Shown here: in pieces, positions 7,678 to 16,586 of the stretch
Layout: each line of letters opens with the position of its first letter
Numbering within the stretch: the first letter of the stretch is position 1
NCBI RefSeq assembly: GCF_002366715.1
Contig: NZ_DFBS01000041.1
Location: forward strand, 1-44,329
DNA: 44,329 bases
DNA from: Halomonas sp. UBA3074
GTDB taxonomy: Bacteria; Pseudomonadota; Gammaproteobacteria; Pseudomonadales; Halomonadaceae
Direction: 5' to 3'
Notes under the pieces: generated by a model
The model's input: only the letters and a program-made list of their open reading frames with translations
The model's database searches: none
Told to the model about the DNA's origin: nothing
Position numbers and translations under genes: made by a program

Positions 7678-8300
7678 ATCACGGCATTGGCATTGATATC
7701 ACGTTTCTATCATTGGCCACGCTCGCGGTGGTCACCGGATGGCGAGTGTTTCGTACCGATTCCATGGTACGCGCCTCCTTTTTCCTGCTGGTGTCGTTCA
7801 TCGCCGTAGGCGTGATCATGATTCTGCTGGCAGCGGAATACCTGGGCGTGGCGATGTTCTTCATGATGGCTGTGGAGATGACGGTCATGGCGCTGTTCAT
7901 GGTCATGTTCATGATGAATCCTGCCGGCCTTAACCCGATGAATATGGTTCACCAGGAACGTATCGCTATCGGGGCGGGGATTGTCGGCTTCCTGGTATTG
8001 GGCGCCATGGCGCTATTGGCTGCCTTTCCTGACCAGCCGGTCTCGGCAGACCTTGAGCCAGTTAGATCCCTAGGCAATGAGATGCTTGGTGACTCGATGC
8101 TGATCTTCGAGTCGGCGGGCATCGTGCTTTTAACCACCATGATCGGCGTGGTGGTGTTGTCGAGTCATCGGGGCCGCTATGGGGCGGCTGCAGTGGGTTC
8201 GCTACCGCCGGGGCTGGAGCCGGGTGGCGACCCGGCGGGTAAGCTCGAGGAGGACGAAGAGGAAGAGAGTGGTGGTCATCAACACCATCATCACCACTGA
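7674..8300 (+). CDS. nuoJ: NuoJ-like membrane subunit with His-rich tail
   Basis: A 208-residue protein with five transmembrane helices, starting at ATG 7674 in an ATGA overlap with nuoH. The segment AEYLGVAMFFMMAVEMTVMALFMVMFMM corresponds to the NuoJ helix-3 pi-bulge region. The C-terminus is unusual: after the last helix comes a Pro/Gly segment, an acidic run (EEDEEEE) and then GGHQHHHHH just before the stop. This tail is absent from ordinary NuoJ and could bind a metal ion, although that is inference. The rest matches the family's length and topology. Confidence 0.85.
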   Translation: MNHGIGIDITFLSLATLAVVTGWRVFRTDSMVRASFFLLVSFIAVGVIMILLAAEYLGVAMFFMMAVEMTVMALFMVMFMMNPAGLNPMNMVHQERIAIGAGIVGFLVLGAMALLAAFPDQPVSADLEPVRSLGNEMLGDSMLIFESAGIVLLTTMIGVVVLSSHRGRYGAAAVGSLPPGLEPGGDPAGKLEEDEEEESGGHQHHHHH

Positions 8301-8330
8301 CCAAGCAGACAGATAGGCAGGGAGGCTTGC

Positions 8331-8636
8331 ATGACACTAACCACACTTTTGCTATTGGCAGCGGCACTGATTGGCATCGGGATTTATGGTGCGCTTTCCC
8401 AGCAATCGTTCGTGATGCTGATGATGGGACTGGAACTGATCCTCAATGGCGTCATGCTCGCCGCGGTGGCGTTCTGGGCCTTTAGCGGGGCTGGGGCGCC
8501 AGAAGGGCAACTGCTGACGATCATTGTTATGGCGGTGATGGCCATTGAGATGGCCATGGGATTTGCTTTGGTAGTAGCCGTCTTCCGCGGTAAGCAGGCC
8601 GACATGACCGAGTCACTGACCGGGTTGAAGCACTGA
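8331..8636 (+). CDS. nuoK: NuoK-like membrane subunit
   Basis: A 101-residue three-helix protein with the size and layout of NuoK (MrpC-like). Both functionally important membrane glutamates are kept: in GLELILNGV (helix 2) and in MAIEMAMGFALVV (helix 3). GGGAGG precedes the ATG. The 30-base gap from nuoJ is the largest in the operon, and the stop overlaps the nuoL start (TGATG). Retention of these glutamates argues that ion conduction is still under selection. Confidence 0.9.
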   Translation: MTLTTLLLLAAALIGIGIYGALSQQSFVMLMMGLELILNGVMLAAVAFWAFSGAGAPEGQLLTIIVMAVMAIEMAMGFALVVAVFRGKQADMTESLTGLKH

Positions 8637-10609
8637 TGTTGTGGTTTGTTCCTCTTTTCCCACTGCTTGCCGCCCCCGGGATGTATTGGCTTGGCAAGCG
8701 CTTGTCCGCTAGGGATAGTGGTCGAGCCGTGTTGGGCCTGATGGGGGCGGCAGTCGCTGTCGTTACCCTGCTGCTCGCGAGTGTGGCGCTCATGGGGGAC
8801 TGGGGTGGTGCCTATCGCTGGAGCTCACGGATCGTCCTGTCGGTTGGGATGACACCAGCGAGCGCTGTATTTGCCATCGTCGTGCCACTGATCGCTACAC
8901 TGATCATAGCCTATAGCGCCTACCATGAGTCTGAGCCCGTCAGTGAGGGCGTGCCAACGCGTCCACCCGTCAGGTTGGTCGCTCTGCTGACGGCATTTGT
9001 CGGGGCGATGGAGCTTCTCGTGCTGGCTGAGGATCTGGTGACCCTGCTGATCGCCTGGGAGCTGGTCGGGGCCTGTTCATGGGCACTGATTGCCCACGAG
9101 TGGCAAGAGGGCGACAACCTGCGGGATGCCGCCTGGGCGTTCCTGGTCACTCGCTTCGGGGATCTGGGGCTGTACATTGCAGCGGCGGCAGCGTTTGCCG
9201 GCACTGGCTCGTTTGCCTTTGCTGACCTGTCCCAACTCGATGGGTGGCTACTGGATGTGTTTGTTGCCGGCGCCGTGTTGGCTGCAGCGGCCAAGTCCGC
9301 CCAGGTTCCCTTCTCGCCATGGTTGTTTGCCGCCATGTCCGGGCCAACACCGGTGTCGGCATTACTCCACGCGGCGACCATGGTCGCCGCAGGTATCTAT
9401 CTGGTGATTCGGCTGCATGCGGAGATGGCTGCCGTTGCCTGGTTTGGGCCGGTTGCCATCACGTTAGGCTTGGCCACCGCCCTGGCAGGGGGGGTCGTGG
9501 CCTATCTGCAAAGGCATGCCAAGAAGCTGCTGGCCGCCTCGACATCGGCTCAGTATGGCCTGATGTGGTTAGCGGTAGGGGCAGGCTTTCCCGGTGTCGC
9601 CCTGGTGCACTTCGTCACACACGCCTTCACGAAAGCGGCTTTGTTCCTAGCAGCCGGCATTGCCGAACGTCATGTCGGCAGCTACTCGCTAAATACGATG
9701 CGCCTCGGGCGACTGCTTCCGGGGATTGCAGTGGCGACCATGGTGGCCAGTCTGGCGCTGGCAGGGGTTATCCCGCTGGGGGCATCCTGGAGCAAGGAGA
9801 AGATCATTACTGCTGCTGGCCATCAGGCGTCCTGGCTGGCCGTGATCGCCGCCATCGCTGGTGGGCTCAGCGCGTTGTATGCAACACGCTTTCAGTTGCT
9901 CGCATTTGGACGAGGTCTGCATGGCCCCACGAAAACTGCCCCATCACAGCCAGGGCACTCCTCGGTTGAGGCCGGCTCGCTCTACCTGCTTTCGGCAGGC
10001 ACGCTAGTGCTATCTCTGCTCTGGTGGCCCGGTGTGGGAAACGACCTTGCTAACCTGCTATCGATCCAGCTTCCCCAAACCAAACTGTGGGAACTGATCC
10101 TGTCGCTACTGCTGGTGGCGCTAGGCATTGGCGCTGGGTTTTGGGCGGTGCGCCGAGAGGGGTCGAATCAGAGCCGACAGAGCGAGACGCATGCTGCTAT
10201 GGCGAACTGGTTTGGCCTGCCAGCTCTGGCAGAGCGGGGGATTTCTACCTTCATGAGGTTCAGCCATGGCCTGGCACGTTTCGATGATCGCGTAGTGGAT
10301 GCTGGATTACGGGGCCGCGGAGTAAGTGCTGCGATATCCTTCAGCCATGGCCTGGCACGCTTCGACGATCGAGCTGTAGATGCTGGCATCCGCGCCAGCG
10401 CCCGTTTTGGCGTGTGGCTGGCCAAGGTCAGTGATCGACGTGGCGAAGGGGCATTCGATGGCGCAACGAGCCTACTAGCGAGAGGCGTTGACTGGGCGGG
10501 CCAAGTAGCGCGGCAGGCCCATACCGGACAGACGCATCATTACTACACCGGTATCGCGGCAGGGTTCGCCGTAATTTTTATAATCTTGGGCATAGGAGCA
10601 CTCCTTTGA
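8636..10609 (+). CDS. nuoL: NuoL-like antiporter subunit
   Basis: A 657-residue protein, about 40 residues longer than typical NuoL. The channel residues are present: WELVGACSW (helix-5 Glu), AKSAQVPFSPWLFAAMSGPTPVSALLHAATMV (helix-7 Lys and helix-8 region) and HFVTHAFTKAALFLAAG (helix-12 Lys). After residue about 540 the long amphipathic connecting region contains two close copies of FSHGLARFDDR-VDAG (coding bases 10259-10306 and 10340-10387), followed by a final membrane anchor. NuoL normally forms the distal proton channel and the lateral helix that braces the membrane arm, so the repeat falls within the bracing region. The stop overlaps the nuoM start. Confidence 0.9.
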   Translation: MLWFVPLFPLLAAPGMYWLGKRLSARDSGRAVLGLMGAAVAVVTLLLASVALMGDWGGAYRWSSRIVLSVGMTPASAVFAIVVPLIATLIIAYSAYHESEPVSEGVPTRPPVRLVALLTAFVGAMELLVLAEDLVTLLIAWELVGACSWALIAHEWQEGDNLRDAAWAFLVTRFGDLGLYIAAAAAFAGTGSFAFADLSQLDGWLLDVFVAGAVLAAAAKSAQVPFSPWLFAAMSGPTPVSALLHAATMVAAGIYLVIRLHAEMAAVAWFGPVAITLGLATALAGGVVAYLQRHAKKLLAASTSAQYGLMWLAVGAGFPGVALVHFVTHAFTKAALFLAAGIAERHVGSYSLNTMRLGRLLPGIAVATMVASLALAGVIPLGASWSKEKIITAAGHQASWLAVIAAIAGGLSALYATRFQLLAFGRGLHGPTKTAPSQPGHSSVEAGSLYLLSAGTLVLSLLWWPGVGNDLANLLSIQLPQTKLWELILSLLLVALGIGAGFWAVRREGSNQSRQSETHAAMANWFGLPALAERGISTFMRFSHGLARFDDRVVDAGLRGRGVSAAISFSHGLARFDDRAVDAGIRASARFGVWLAKVSDRRGEGAFDGATSLLARGVDWAGQVARQAHTGQTHHYYTGIAAGFAVIFIILGIGALL

Positions 10610-12093
10610 TTCTCACCGCAACCTTGGGCCTTCCCATGCTGGGAGCTCTCGTACTCGCCGTTTCACGCCGTTGGACAGAGACCACGGCTCGCCTGTTTGC
10701 TGTGGGGGTTTCCCTATTGCCTGTATTACTGCTGGCCTGGGCTTGGCTGCAGTTCGATACCCAAGGCGCACTATTTCAATTTGTCGAAGAGGTGCCTTGG
10801 GTACCCAGCCTGGGCATGGCATACCGGCTAGGCGTAGACGGCATCGCGCTGGCTATCGCGACGATGAGTTCCTTGGTCTTCGCTGCCAGTATTGCCTATC
10901 CCATTAACACGCAGAACCAGCCTCGGCAGTACTACGCTTGGATGCTCTTTCTGCAGTCCGTGTCGCTTGGCGTCTTCCTCTCATTGGACCTGCTGCTCTT
11001 CTATGTCTTTTTCGACCTGAGCCTGGTGGGGATGTTTTTCCTGATCGGCCGCTGGGGGCACGGTCAGGCCCAGCATTCAGCATTCAAGTTCTTTCTTTAC
11101 ACTTTCTGTGGTTCGCTACTGTTGTTGCTGGCATTCATCGGGCTTTATCTATCAGTCGAGCCACACACCTTTGACATGCGAGTGCTGATCGAGCAGCAGC
11201 CATTGGCGGGAGCGGGTGTGTCTGCTGGCCTCATATTTCTCGCCCTCATGCTCGGCTTCGCCATCAAGACTCCCATCGTGCCCGTGCATACCTGGTTGCC
11301 CCAAGCGCATGTCGACGCTCCCGGACCGGCCTCGGCAGTTCTCGCCGGGGTGCTGCTCAAGATGGGCACCTACGGGATTCTGAGGATTCCGTACTCAATG
11401 ATGGGGGAGACCTTTGCCCGCTACGCTCTGATTATCGCTCTCTTTGCTGTGGTTTCTATTCTCTATGGTGCCCTCGTGGCATTTGGCCAGGGAAATTTGA
11501 AACGACGCATTGCCTATACCTCTATCAATCATATGGGCTACACGGTGCTAGGGATCGCCGTGGCTGGCGCCTTGTTCCAGGATGCGGTATATGCCCGCGA
11601 GATGGCACTGATAGGGGCCACGGTAGAGATGGTGGCACACGGACTGATTACCGGGGCGCTGTTTCTGATCTGCGGCTCGTTCTGGCAGCGCACCGAGGAA
11701 TACGATTTGGATAGCTATGGTGGGCTGCTCCGACAGGCACCGCTATTGGCAACGTTCGCCATACTCGCCTCGTTTGCCAGCCTGGGGCTTCCTGGTCTGG
11801 CCGGCTTCGTGGCGGAGTTCCATATCTTTGCCGGCACCTTTGCCGTCTACCCTTGGCTCGCTGTCATTGGTGTGCTGGGCATTCTGATCACGGCAGCGTT
11901 GTTTCTGCAGATGCTGCAAAAACTGTTCTTCGGGGCGATGCCGCAGCGATGGGCGAAGTTTGACGATCTACGCCCAGCTGAGTGGGGTGTGCTCGGGGTG
12001 CTGTCGGCAGGCTTCGTGATCATTGGTATTGCGCCGCAGTTCCTGCTGACCCTCATAGAGGCTTCAGCAACGCTGTTGGTAGGAGCCCGCTGA
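10606..12093 (+). CDS. nuoM: NuoM-like antiporter subunit
   Basis: A 495-residue protein with about 14 helices, starting at TTG 10606 and overlapping the nuoL stop by four bases; AGGAG precedes it. The antiporter residues are kept: FFDLSLVGMFFLIGRWG (helix-5 acid, Asp in place of the usual Glu), FAIKTPIVPVHTWLPQAHVDAPGPASAVLAGVLLKMGTYG (Lys in helices 7 and 8) and EMVAHGLITGALFLICG. The length matches NuoM. There is one M-type subunit, as in ordinary complex I. Confidence 0.92.
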   Translation: MILTATLGLPMLGALVLAVSRRWTETTARLFAVGVSLLPVLLLAWAWLQFDTQGALFQFVEEVPWVPSLGMAYRLGVDGIALAIATMSSLVFAASIAYPINTQNQPRQYYAWMLFLQSVSLGVFLSLDLLLFYVFFDLSLVGMFFLIGRWGHGQAQHSAFKFFLYTFCGSLLLLLAFIGLYLSVEPHTFDMRVLIEQQPLAGAGVSAGLIFLALMLGFAIKTPIVPVHTWLPQAHVDAPGPASAVLAGVLLKMGTYGILRIPYSMMGETFARYALIIALFAVVSILYGALVAFGQGNLKRRIAYTSINHMGYTVLGIAVAGALFQDAVYAREMALIGATVEMVAHGLITGALFLICGSFWQRTEEYDLDSYGGLLRQAPLLATFAILASFASLGLPGLAGFVAEFHIFAGTFAVYPWLAVIGVLGILITAALFLQMLQKLFFGAMPQRWAKFDDLRPAEWGVLGVLSAGFVIIGIAPQFLLTLIEASATLLVGAR

Positions 12094-13502
12094 TGCCTAT
12101 TGGTGATGTGTTGCCGGAAATCAGCCTGACGCTCGGTGCTGTGATTATCGTATTGTTCGCGGCTTTCGCCCGACAACACCAGCATGTCTGGGCGGCTGTA
12201 CTGGCGTTGCTCACGATTGGGCTTTGTATTGGGTTGACCTTTACGCAGTGGGATGGACCGCCGAGGCTGACGTTCTCGGGTGTGTGGGCCCTGGACGGCA
12301 TGGCACTCTCCAGCAAACTAGTCGTGTTGATTGCCGGCGCGCTGGTTATTGCCATGTCCCCTGAGTGGATGCAGACCGATCGCCGCCATGCCGAGTATTA
12401 CGCATTGATGTTGTTCGCGCTGTTGGGTGTGATCATGATGGCGTCAGCCAGTGACACCATGGAACTGGTCGTCGGTGTGTTGCTGTCGTCGGTGGCCAGC
12501 TATCCGCTGGCTGCCTATCACCGCACCTGGGCACCCGCCCTGGAAGCTGGCATGAAGTATTTTCTGATGGGAGCCTTGACCAACACTTTACTGACGATAG
12601 GCGTTGTCGTGTTGTTCGGCCTGACTGGTAACACAGGCTATCCAGAAATCGCACAAAAACTTTCCGTAGGTCACGACAGCCTGGCGCTAACCATCGCCAC
12701 TGCCTCTATCATACTGGGCTTGTCCTTCAAGCTGGCGGCTTTTCCGGCCCACGCCTGGATGCCGGATGTAGCCCAAGGTTCCCCGGCACCGGTGGCAGCC
12801 TTCTTGACCGTAATTCCCAAGATTGGCGCTGCCGTCGCATTGGCCCGTTTCGTGTCATTAATGCCGCCGGATGTCGCCTGGCGAGCGATTGTGGCTCTGA
12901 TCTCGGTCACGACCATGACGCTGGGTAACGTGGCTGCCCTTCGACAGACAGATGTACGGCGCCTGCTGGGTTGGTCATCGGTTTCCCAGTCCGGCTATGC
13001 CTTGATGGCGATCGTGGTAATGGGAACAAGCGACCAGGCTCTACCGGCGCTGGTGTTCTTTTTGGCCAGCTACGCCATTGCTAACTTGGCGGCTTTCGCT
13101 GTGGTCACCTATCTGAGAGGGCGCACTGCACTGGAGAGCTATCAGGGGCTAGCCAGACAGGCACCTATTGCCACAACGATACTAATCGCTTCGCTACTTT
13201 CTTTAGTGGGTATCCCGCCGCTGATCGGTTTTTTTGGCAAACTCATGTTGTTCAGCGTCACGATTGAGGGGGGATACGCTTGGCTGGCATTCGTGGCTGC
13301 CGCCAACACCGTTGTCTCGCTGTTCTATTACCTGCGCATCGTGGCGCGGATGATGTTTAGCGATACCCGACCCACTGTGCATGTACTGGTGGGCCAGTGG
13401 GCACGAACCACCATGATCGTGTCTGGCTTGCTGTTGATTGTCGGTGGGCTTGGTGCAGAAATGCTAATGGAGTTCACGGATTCGATAGGCTTTGTGCGTT
13501 AG
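12093..13502 (+). CDS. nuoN: NuoN-like antiporter subunit, last gene of the complex-I-like unit
   Basis: A 469-residue protein with about 14 helices, starting at ATG 12093 in a TGATG overlap with nuoM. It keeps MELVVGVLLSSVASY (helix-5 Glu), LSFKLAAFPAHAWMPDVAQGSPAPVAAFLTVIPKIG (helix-7 Lys and helix-8 Lys) and the GIPPLIGFFGKLMLF motif. No gene for NuoC, E, F, G or I is found in or around the operon. The next gene, egtB, begins 52 bases later with its own ribosome binding site and no terminator between, so cotranscription is possible. Confidence 0.92.
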   Translation: MPIGDVLPEISLTLGAVIIVLFAAFARQHQHVWAAVLALLTIGLCIGLTFTQWDGPPRLTFSGVWALDGMALSSKLVVLIAGALVIAMSPEWMQTDRRHAEYYALMLFALLGVIMMASASDTMELVVGVLLSSVASYPLAAYHRTWAPALEAGMKYFLMGALTNTLLTIGVVVLFGLTGNTGYPEIAQKLSVGHDSLALTIATASIILGLSFKLAAFPAHAWMPDVAQGSPAPVAAFLTVIPKIGAAVALARFVSLMPPDVAWRAIVALISVTTMTLGNVAALRQTDVRRLLGWSSVSQSGYALMAIVVMGTSDQALPALVFFLASYAIANLAAFAVVTYLRGRTALESYQGLARQAPIATTILIASLLSLVGIPPLIGFFGKLMLFSVTIEGGYAWLAFVAAANTVVSLFYYLRIVARMMFSDTRPTVHVLVGQWARTTMIVSGLLLIVGGLGAEMLMEFTDSIGFVR

Positions 13503-13554
13503 GCCTGGCCTGCCGAATCAAGCTAAACGGAGTAATACTTAGAGGGAGTTATTT

Positions 13555-14862
13555 ATGTCACCTATTCAAGATTTAACTATCGAAACAATCGATAGCATTC
13601 ATACCAAGGAGTGGCTGCGTGCGTACCAGCGGGTTCGTGCCGCCACCGACGCAATTTGCGAACCTCTGCATAAAGAAGATTACATGGTGCAGAGCATGCC
13701 GGACGTCAGTCCCCCGAAATGGCACATCGCCCATGTCAGCTGGTTCTTCGAAGCCTTCATCCTCAAGCCGTTTCACCCCAGCTACCAGACCCTCGACCCC
13801 GCATACGATTACCTTTTCAACTCTTACTATGAGACCCACGGTACGCCGTTTCCTCGTCCTGAACGCGGCATGATTTCGCGCCCCACAGTGGATGACGTCT
13901 ATCGCTATCGCGCGCACATTAATCAGGCCATGGAAGAATTGCTCAACGACCCTCCGCAAGAACACCTGCAGGAGATTCTCCATCGTCTGGAGCTTGGGTT
14001 GCCTCACGAGCAGCAACATCAGGAACTGCTATTCATGGACATAAAGCATATCCTGGCCCAGAACCCGCTCTGCCCAGTCTATCGAGGTGATCTTGTGTCG
14101 GCACCCGCCCATGAGGTCGGTGAACTCGGTTGGCACGCTTATCCAGCCGGCGTGCGGCAGATAGGTCATGATGCCAACGATAGCCGTTTTGCCTACGACA
14201 ACGAAATGGGGCGTCATCGTCAATTCATTGAGGCTTTCCAGATCGCTGACCGTCCGGTTACCAATGGTGAATTTCTCACGTTCATGCAGGCGGGGGGATA
14301 CGACAAACCTGACTATTGGCTGTCGGATGGCTGGGCCACGGTCAAGGCGGAAGGCTGGAAGGCGCCACTTTACTGGGTCGAGCGGGACGGCGTCTGGCAT
14401 CACTATACGTTAAGCGGGCTGGTGCCAGTGGACGTGAATGCGCCGGTTTGCCATGTCAGCTTCTACGAGGCCGATGCCTATGCCCAATGGGCCGGCGCAC
14501 GCCTACCTACTGAGGCCGAGTGGGAGGCGGTGGCTCAACATGTCCCCCTGCATGGCAACTTCGTCGAACAAGGCCATCTTCAGCCGGTCGCGGCTGCCCC
14601 CGGCGGATCCAGCGAGGGGCCGAGGCAGATGTTCGGTGATGTTTGGGAGTGGACCGGCAGCGCCTATCGGCCCTATCCAGGATTTCGCAAGTTGCCGGGC
14701 AGCTTAGGTGAATACAACGGCAAGTTTATGTCGGGGCAGATGGTGCTTCGAGGTGGCTGTTGTGCCACCCCGGAAGACCATATCCGCACGACCTATCGTA
14801 ATTTTTTCCCACCTCATGCCCGTTGGGCATTTTCCGGATTCCGTCTTGCTAAGGAGAGCTAA
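13555..14862 (+). CDS. egtB: Ergothioneine biosynthesis sulfoxide synthase EgtB
   Basis: A 435-residue non-heme iron enzyme that joins oxygen and a thiol donor to N-alpha-trimethylhistidine. The N-terminal DinB-like domain carries the iron histidines in PKWHIAHVSWFFE and in GLPHEQQHQELLFMDIKH. The C-terminal formylglycine-enzyme/sulfatase-modifying-like domain includes PVCHVSFYEADAYAQWAGARLPTEAEWE, a FGDVWEWTGSAY segment and a closing GFRLAKES. Length matches the family. GAGGGAG lies before the ATG. It is followed two bases later by egtD. No egtA, egtC or egtE is in the window. Confidence 0.92.
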   Translation: MSPIQDLTIETIDSIHTKEWLRAYQRVRAATDAICEPLHKEDYMVQSMPDVSPPKWHIAHVSWFFEAFILKPFHPSYQTLDPAYDYLFNSYYETHGTPFPRPERGMISRPTVDDVYRYRAHINQAMEELLNDPPQEHLQEILHRLELGLPHEQQHQELLFMDIKHILAQNPLCPVYRGDLVSAPAHEVGELGWHAYPAGVRQIGHDANDSRFAYDNEMGRHRQFIEAFQIADRPVTNGEFLTFMQAGGYDKPDYWLSDGWATVKAEGWKAPLYWVERDGVWHHYTLSGLVPVDVNAPVCHVSFYEADAYAQWAGARLPTEAEWEAVAQHVPLHGNFVEQGHLQPVAAAPGGSSEGPRQMFGDVWEWTGSAYRPYPGFRKLPGSLGEYNGKFMSGQMVLRGGCCATPEDHIRTTYRNFFPPHARWAFSGFRLAKES

Positions 14863-14864
14863 TC

Positions 14865-15827
14865 ATGAGCCTGGCCGTACAATTCCACGACTTGCACCCG
14901 TCCCCAGCCTCAACATCGCTTCGCGATGAGATACTGACGGGATTCAGAGCCGATCAAAAGTTCGCCTCGCCAAAGTTCTTTTATGATCAGCGTGGTTCTG
15001 AGTTATTTGATCAAATTTGTGAGCAGCCAGAATACTACCCGACACGGACCGAGGAGGCGATCCTCGCGGAGGCCGCCGATGATATAGCCGAGATAGCCGG
15101 GCATGAAGCGACGTTGATCGAGCTTGGCAGCGGGGCGAGCCGTAAGGTACGACTTCTACTGGAAGCCATGCGTCCTAGCAGTTACCTGGGAATCGACATC
15201 TCGCGGGATTTTCTGCTCGACAGTACACGACGACTAGCGGCGGATTACCCATGGCTTGAAGTGCATGCCGCCTGTGCCGATTTCTGTTGCAATATGGCCT
15301 TACCGGACGGGCTATGCTGCGAAAGACCGGTCGGTTTTTTTCCTGGTTCAAGTATCGGTAATTTCGACCCCCAAGCCGCTGAAGATTTTCTTCGTGGACT
15401 GCATTCTTTGTTACCCACCGGCAGCGGATTGTTGGTAGGAGTCGACTTGGTTAAGGATAAGCCGACCCTTGAAGCCGCCTACAACGATGCAGCGGGTGTG
15501 ACGGCAGCATTCAACCTAAATCTATTGGAACGGCTACGGCATGAGCTGCACGCTAAAATCGATCCCGCCAATTTTGTCCATCATGCGTTCTTCAACGAAG
15601 CACACTCTCGTATTGAGATGCATCTGGTCAGTCAGTTACCTCAAGTCGTCACTATTGAAGGGGAGCGCTTCAGTTTTCTGGAAGGCGAGACAATCCACAC
15701 TGAAAACTCGTATAAATACACGCTCGAGGGGTTTCAGGCGTTGGCGGGACGTGCGGGATTTGAGGCGCTCTCGTCCTGGACCGATGCGAATAGCTTGTTT
15801 AGCGTCCACTACCTGACGCGTGCCTAG
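14865..15827 (+). CDS. egtD: L-histidine N-alpha-methyltransferase EgtD
   Basis: A 320-residue SAM-dependent methyltransferase making trimethylhistidine, the first step of ergothioneine synthesis. The signature DQRGSELFDQICEQPEYYPTRTE is present near residue 40, the SAM-binding IELGSGASRKVRLLL near residue 85, and FFPGSSIGNFDP near residue 160. AAGGAGAG, inside the end of egtB, is its ribosome binding site. The two genes form an operon. Ergothioneine is a thiol antioxidant and copper ligand, which would fit the metal theme of the window, but that link is inference. Confidence 0.93.
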   Translation: MSLAVQFHDLHPSPASTSLRDEILTGFRADQKFASPKFFYDQRGSELFDQICEQPEYYPTRTEEAILAEAADDIAEIAGHEATLIELGSGASRKVRLLLEAMRPSSYLGIDISRDFLLDSTRRLAADYPWLEVHAACADFCCNMALPDGLCCERPVGFFPGSSIGNFDPQAAEDFLRGLHSLLPTGSGLLVGVDLVKDKPTLEAAYNDAAGVTAAFNLNLLERLRHELHAKIDPANFVHHAFFNEAHSRIEMHLVSQLPQVVTIEGERFSFLEGETIHTENSYKYTLEGFQALAGRAGFEALSSWTDANSLFSVHYLTRA

Positions 15828-16560
15828 GGGACACTGATAGCGCGGCCACTACAACTCCACATTAAGCGCTGATAGGGAAGGCCAAGGACAGGCCAATCCC
15901 GGGAGTACACATAAGGGGTCGCGCCAGTTCGCGGTGTCACTTCGGCGCTGAGGGTAGCCACCTTGAATTGAGGGGCGCGCTTAAGGACCATTCCTTCGTA
16001 GCAGATAGCTGCAGTGATGCCGGTGGTCGTGGTACTTAGCAGTTCTCGGCCGGTTTCGATGGCACGCATGCGTGACATCTGGAAGGGCAGGTGAGGGCCG
16101 AACCAAGCATTGTTGCTGACATTTACTAGTAACTGCGCTTCGGACAGAAGTTCTGTGACTTCGGCACCAAGACCGCTTCGTAGGAGATGAAGACCCCTAA
16201 GGGCGCCTCTGATGCATTAAGAACGTGTGCTTGCCTTCCCGGTATGAAAACAAACATGGCCGCCCCGAGCACGTCGGGGACCGAACCCAAGAAGTCTCGA
16301 AACGGAACATATTCACCTAATGGCACCAAGTGCGTTTGTAGTAGAAGCCTGAGAGATGGGAGAGGCTCACCACCACATTTTAGATACGACCCTCCGCTTC
16401 GCATATCGGGACGCCAATCAGTAACAAGTTGCCTGCCTGCTCGGCTAACGCCTCAAGCTCAGCAAGATATTCATTAGCCTGGTTATATCACATCGGGGTT
16501 GCTGCTTCTGACCAGATCCCGATGTCGGTCCCGAGGGCAAGGTACCGTGGCTTTTTTCGA
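15824..16560 (-). pseudogene. lnt: Apolipoprotein N-acyltransferase (lnt) remnant
   Basis: Read on the minus strand, successive frames give the nitrilase-like domain of Lnt: a GTDIGIWSEAATPM block (catalytic Glu region) near 16500, LVPLGEYVPFRDFLG near 16320, ISYEAVL near 16180 (the catalytic Cys position reads Ser), VNVSNNAWFG near 16110, and MSRMRAIETGRELL with PQFKVATLSAEVTPRTGATPY at the C-terminus. Stop codons and frame changes break it at about 16500, 16405 and 16130, and the N-terminal membrane half is missing. The remnant overlaps the end of egtD by a few bases in convergent orientation. Not functional. Confidence 0.85.
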
Positions 16561-16586
16561 GCACTACGCTTACTTATTAGCACTAG

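Noticed and set aside
8919..9969. Long ORFs overlapping the nuoL gene in other frames (e.g. 9244-9969 and 8920-9381)
   Set aside because: They are shadows of the GC-rich nuoL gene with low-complexity Ser/Thr/Ala or Arg content and no start context.
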